Part shown: positions 6,698 through 7,497 of the stretch, in pieces
How the letters are laid out: each line of letters starts with the position of its first letter
How positions within the stretch are numbered: position 1 is the first letter of the stretch
Origin: Aalborgiella sp040079635
GTDB lineage: Bacteria; Pseudomonadota; Gammaproteobacteria; Burkholderiales; Burkholderiaceae_C
Length of the DNA: 7,497 nucleotides
Assembly (NCBI GenBank): GCA_040079635.1
Contig: JBEBJY010000094.1
Location: forward strand, 1 to 7,497
Reading direction: 5' to 3'
The notes under the pieces: generated by a model
The model's input: the letters and a program-made list of their open reading frames with translations, nothing else
The model's database searches: none
What the model was told of the DNA's origin: nothing
Made by a program: the position numbers and the translations under genes

Positions 6698-6715
6698 TTA
6701 TTGCGGTCGCAATAG
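6698..6715 (+). other. Stem-loop in the aglK-aglE gap
   Basis: Directly after the aglK stop codon, TATTGC (6699-6704) pairs exactly with GCAATA (6709-6714) around a GGTC loop; counting the next pair the palindrome is TATTGCG-GT-CGCAATA, and a T-G wobble pair can extend the base. No T-run follows, so it is a poor intrinsic terminator. It could protect the 3' end of upstream mRNA or partly attenuate transcription, as intercistronic hairpins do in some sugar-transport operons. It could also be a regulator site. It lies in an 82-base gap that is otherwise featureless apart from the aglE ribosome binding site. Confidence 0.5.
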
Positions 6716-6778
6716 GCTTAATTAAAAGTAAGAATTGCTTTGTGGATGGGCCATGAAGTGTTTAAAGGAGAAAAGTGA

Positions 6779-7497
6779 ATGATTAAGAAAAATCTCATTG
6801 CTGGAGCATCTGCTTTGGCTTTGGCTTCGATGGCCAGTTCAGTTTTGGCTGCAGATTACAAAGGTCCAGACCTTAAAGGTGAGGTGGTTACTATCACTTG
6901 CCCTTGGACTGGGGCTGAAGAAGGCGTGTTCAAAAAAGTGATCAGTGTTTTTGAAAAATCAACAGGCGCGACAGTGAAGCATTCTTGCTCACAAAGCTCT
7001 GAGCAACAGATCGTGATCGATATCAAGGCAGGTTCACCTTCAAATATTTCTGTGTTTCCACAGCCAGGCCTGGCAGCAAACATGGCCGCTATTGGCGGCT
7101 TGGTGCCGTTAGGCGACAAAGCTAACAACTTTGTGAAAACAAACTTCGCTGCAGGTAGCTCATGGGCTGATCTCGGTACATACGCCAACAAAGCTGGTAA
7201 AAAAGAATTTTTCGGCTTGTTTTATAACGTCAACGTGAAAAGCTTGGTGTGGTACATCCCTGAAAACTTCAAGGAAAAAGGCTACAAAGTTCCAAAATCT
7301 ATGGAAGAGTTGCAAGACTTGACCAAGAAAATGGCTGCTGACGGCGGCGCTAAGCCATGGTGTATCGGCTTGGGTAGCGATGCAGCAACCGGCTGGCCAG
7401 CAACTGACTGGGTCGAAGACTTTATGTTGCGTACGCAAACACCAGCTGTGTATGACGGCTGGGTTGACAACAGCATCAAGTTCAACGACAAGCGTGT
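6779..7497 (+). CDS. aglE: Alpha-glucoside ABC transporter substrate-binding protein, 3' end cut by window edge
   Basis: Periplasmic protein that captures the sugar and delivers it to the membrane permease. The frame is open for 239 full codons to the right edge; the family usually has about 430-450 residues, so roughly half is missing. Residues 1-24 form a clear Sec signal peptide: MIKK charged start, an Ala/Leu-rich core, then SSVLA with likely cleavage before Ala25. The mature part begins like family 1 solute-binding proteins (GEVVTITCPWTGAEEGVFKKV at about 34-54), then SPSNISVFPQPG and FGLFYNVNVKSLVWYIPENF. The AglE assignment rests on resemblance to alpha-glucoside binding proteins and on the neighbouring AglA and AglK. 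Cys41 and Cys70 in the mature protein could form a disulphide in the periplasm (inference). A strong AAGGAG (6765-6770), 8 bases from the ATG, fixes the start and suggests the highest translation in the operon. Permease genes should follow. Confidence 0.9.
   Translation, partial: MIKKNLIAGASALALASMASSVLAADYKGPDLKGEVVTITCPWTGAEEGVFKKVISVFEKSTGATVKHSCSQSSEQQIVIDIKAGSPSNISVFPQPGLAANMAAIGGLVPLGDKANNFVKTNFAAGSSWADLGTYANKAGKKEFFGLFYNVNVKSLVWYIPENFKEKGYKVPKSMEELQDLTKKMAADGGAKPWCIGLGSDAATGWPATDWVEDFMLRTQTPAVYDGWVDNSIKFNDKR

Noticed and set aside
1..7497. CRISPR arrays, insertion sequences, tRNA/rRNA genes, toxin-antitoxin or defence genes
   Set aside because: I found no regularly spaced direct repeats, transposase motifs, structured RNA signatures or small gene pairs; nearly all sequence is accounted for by six metabolic and transport genes.

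Overview
The window reads as an ordinary chromosomal segment of a betaproteobacterium, most likely a freshwater member of the Comamonadaceae (Limnohabitans/Rhodoferax-like). I infer this from the protein sequences as I recognise them and from a short palindromic intergenic element resembling one I remember as common in that family; no search was run. It holds six protein genes, two cut by the window edges. I see no tRNA, rRNA, CRISPR array, insertion sequence, phage gene or defence gene.

Left part (1-2825, minus strand): a transketolase gene (tkt, its 3' end lost at the left edge) lies downstream of ribulose-phosphate 3-epimerase (rpe). Both enzymes belong to the non-oxidative pentose phosphate pathway, and to the Calvin cycle where there is one. 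The 243-base gap between them carries a palindromic repeat-like element, a smaller imperfect inverted repeat and a possible tkt promoter.

Middle (2826-2956): a divergent control region. It contains a perfect 24-bp palindrome centred on CpG, the form expected of a LacI/GalR-family operator. A plausible rpe promoter lies on one side, and a weaker plausible promoter for the rightward operon has its -10 box touching the palindrome.

Right part (2957-7497, plus strand): an alpha-glucoside utilisation operon in the order cytoplasmic GH13 alpha-glucosidase (aglA-like), LacI-family repressor (aglR-like), ABC transporter ATPase (aglK-like) and periplasmic alpha-glucoside-binding protein (aglE-like, cut at the right edge). 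The two permease genes (aglF, aglG type) would be expected just beyond the right edge. In the implied pathway, AglE captures alpha-glucosides such as maltose, sucrose or trehalose in the periplasm, the AglK-driven permease imports them, and AglA releases glucose in the cytoplasm. AglR would repress the operon from the 2898-2921 operator until sugar is present; because its gene is inside the operon, it would also control itself.

I did not find a convincing undescribed system. The points most worth checking are the near-ideal operator, its placement 2 bp from the predicted rpe -35 box, the palindromic element between rpe and tkt, and the stem-loop between the ATPase and binding-protein genes.
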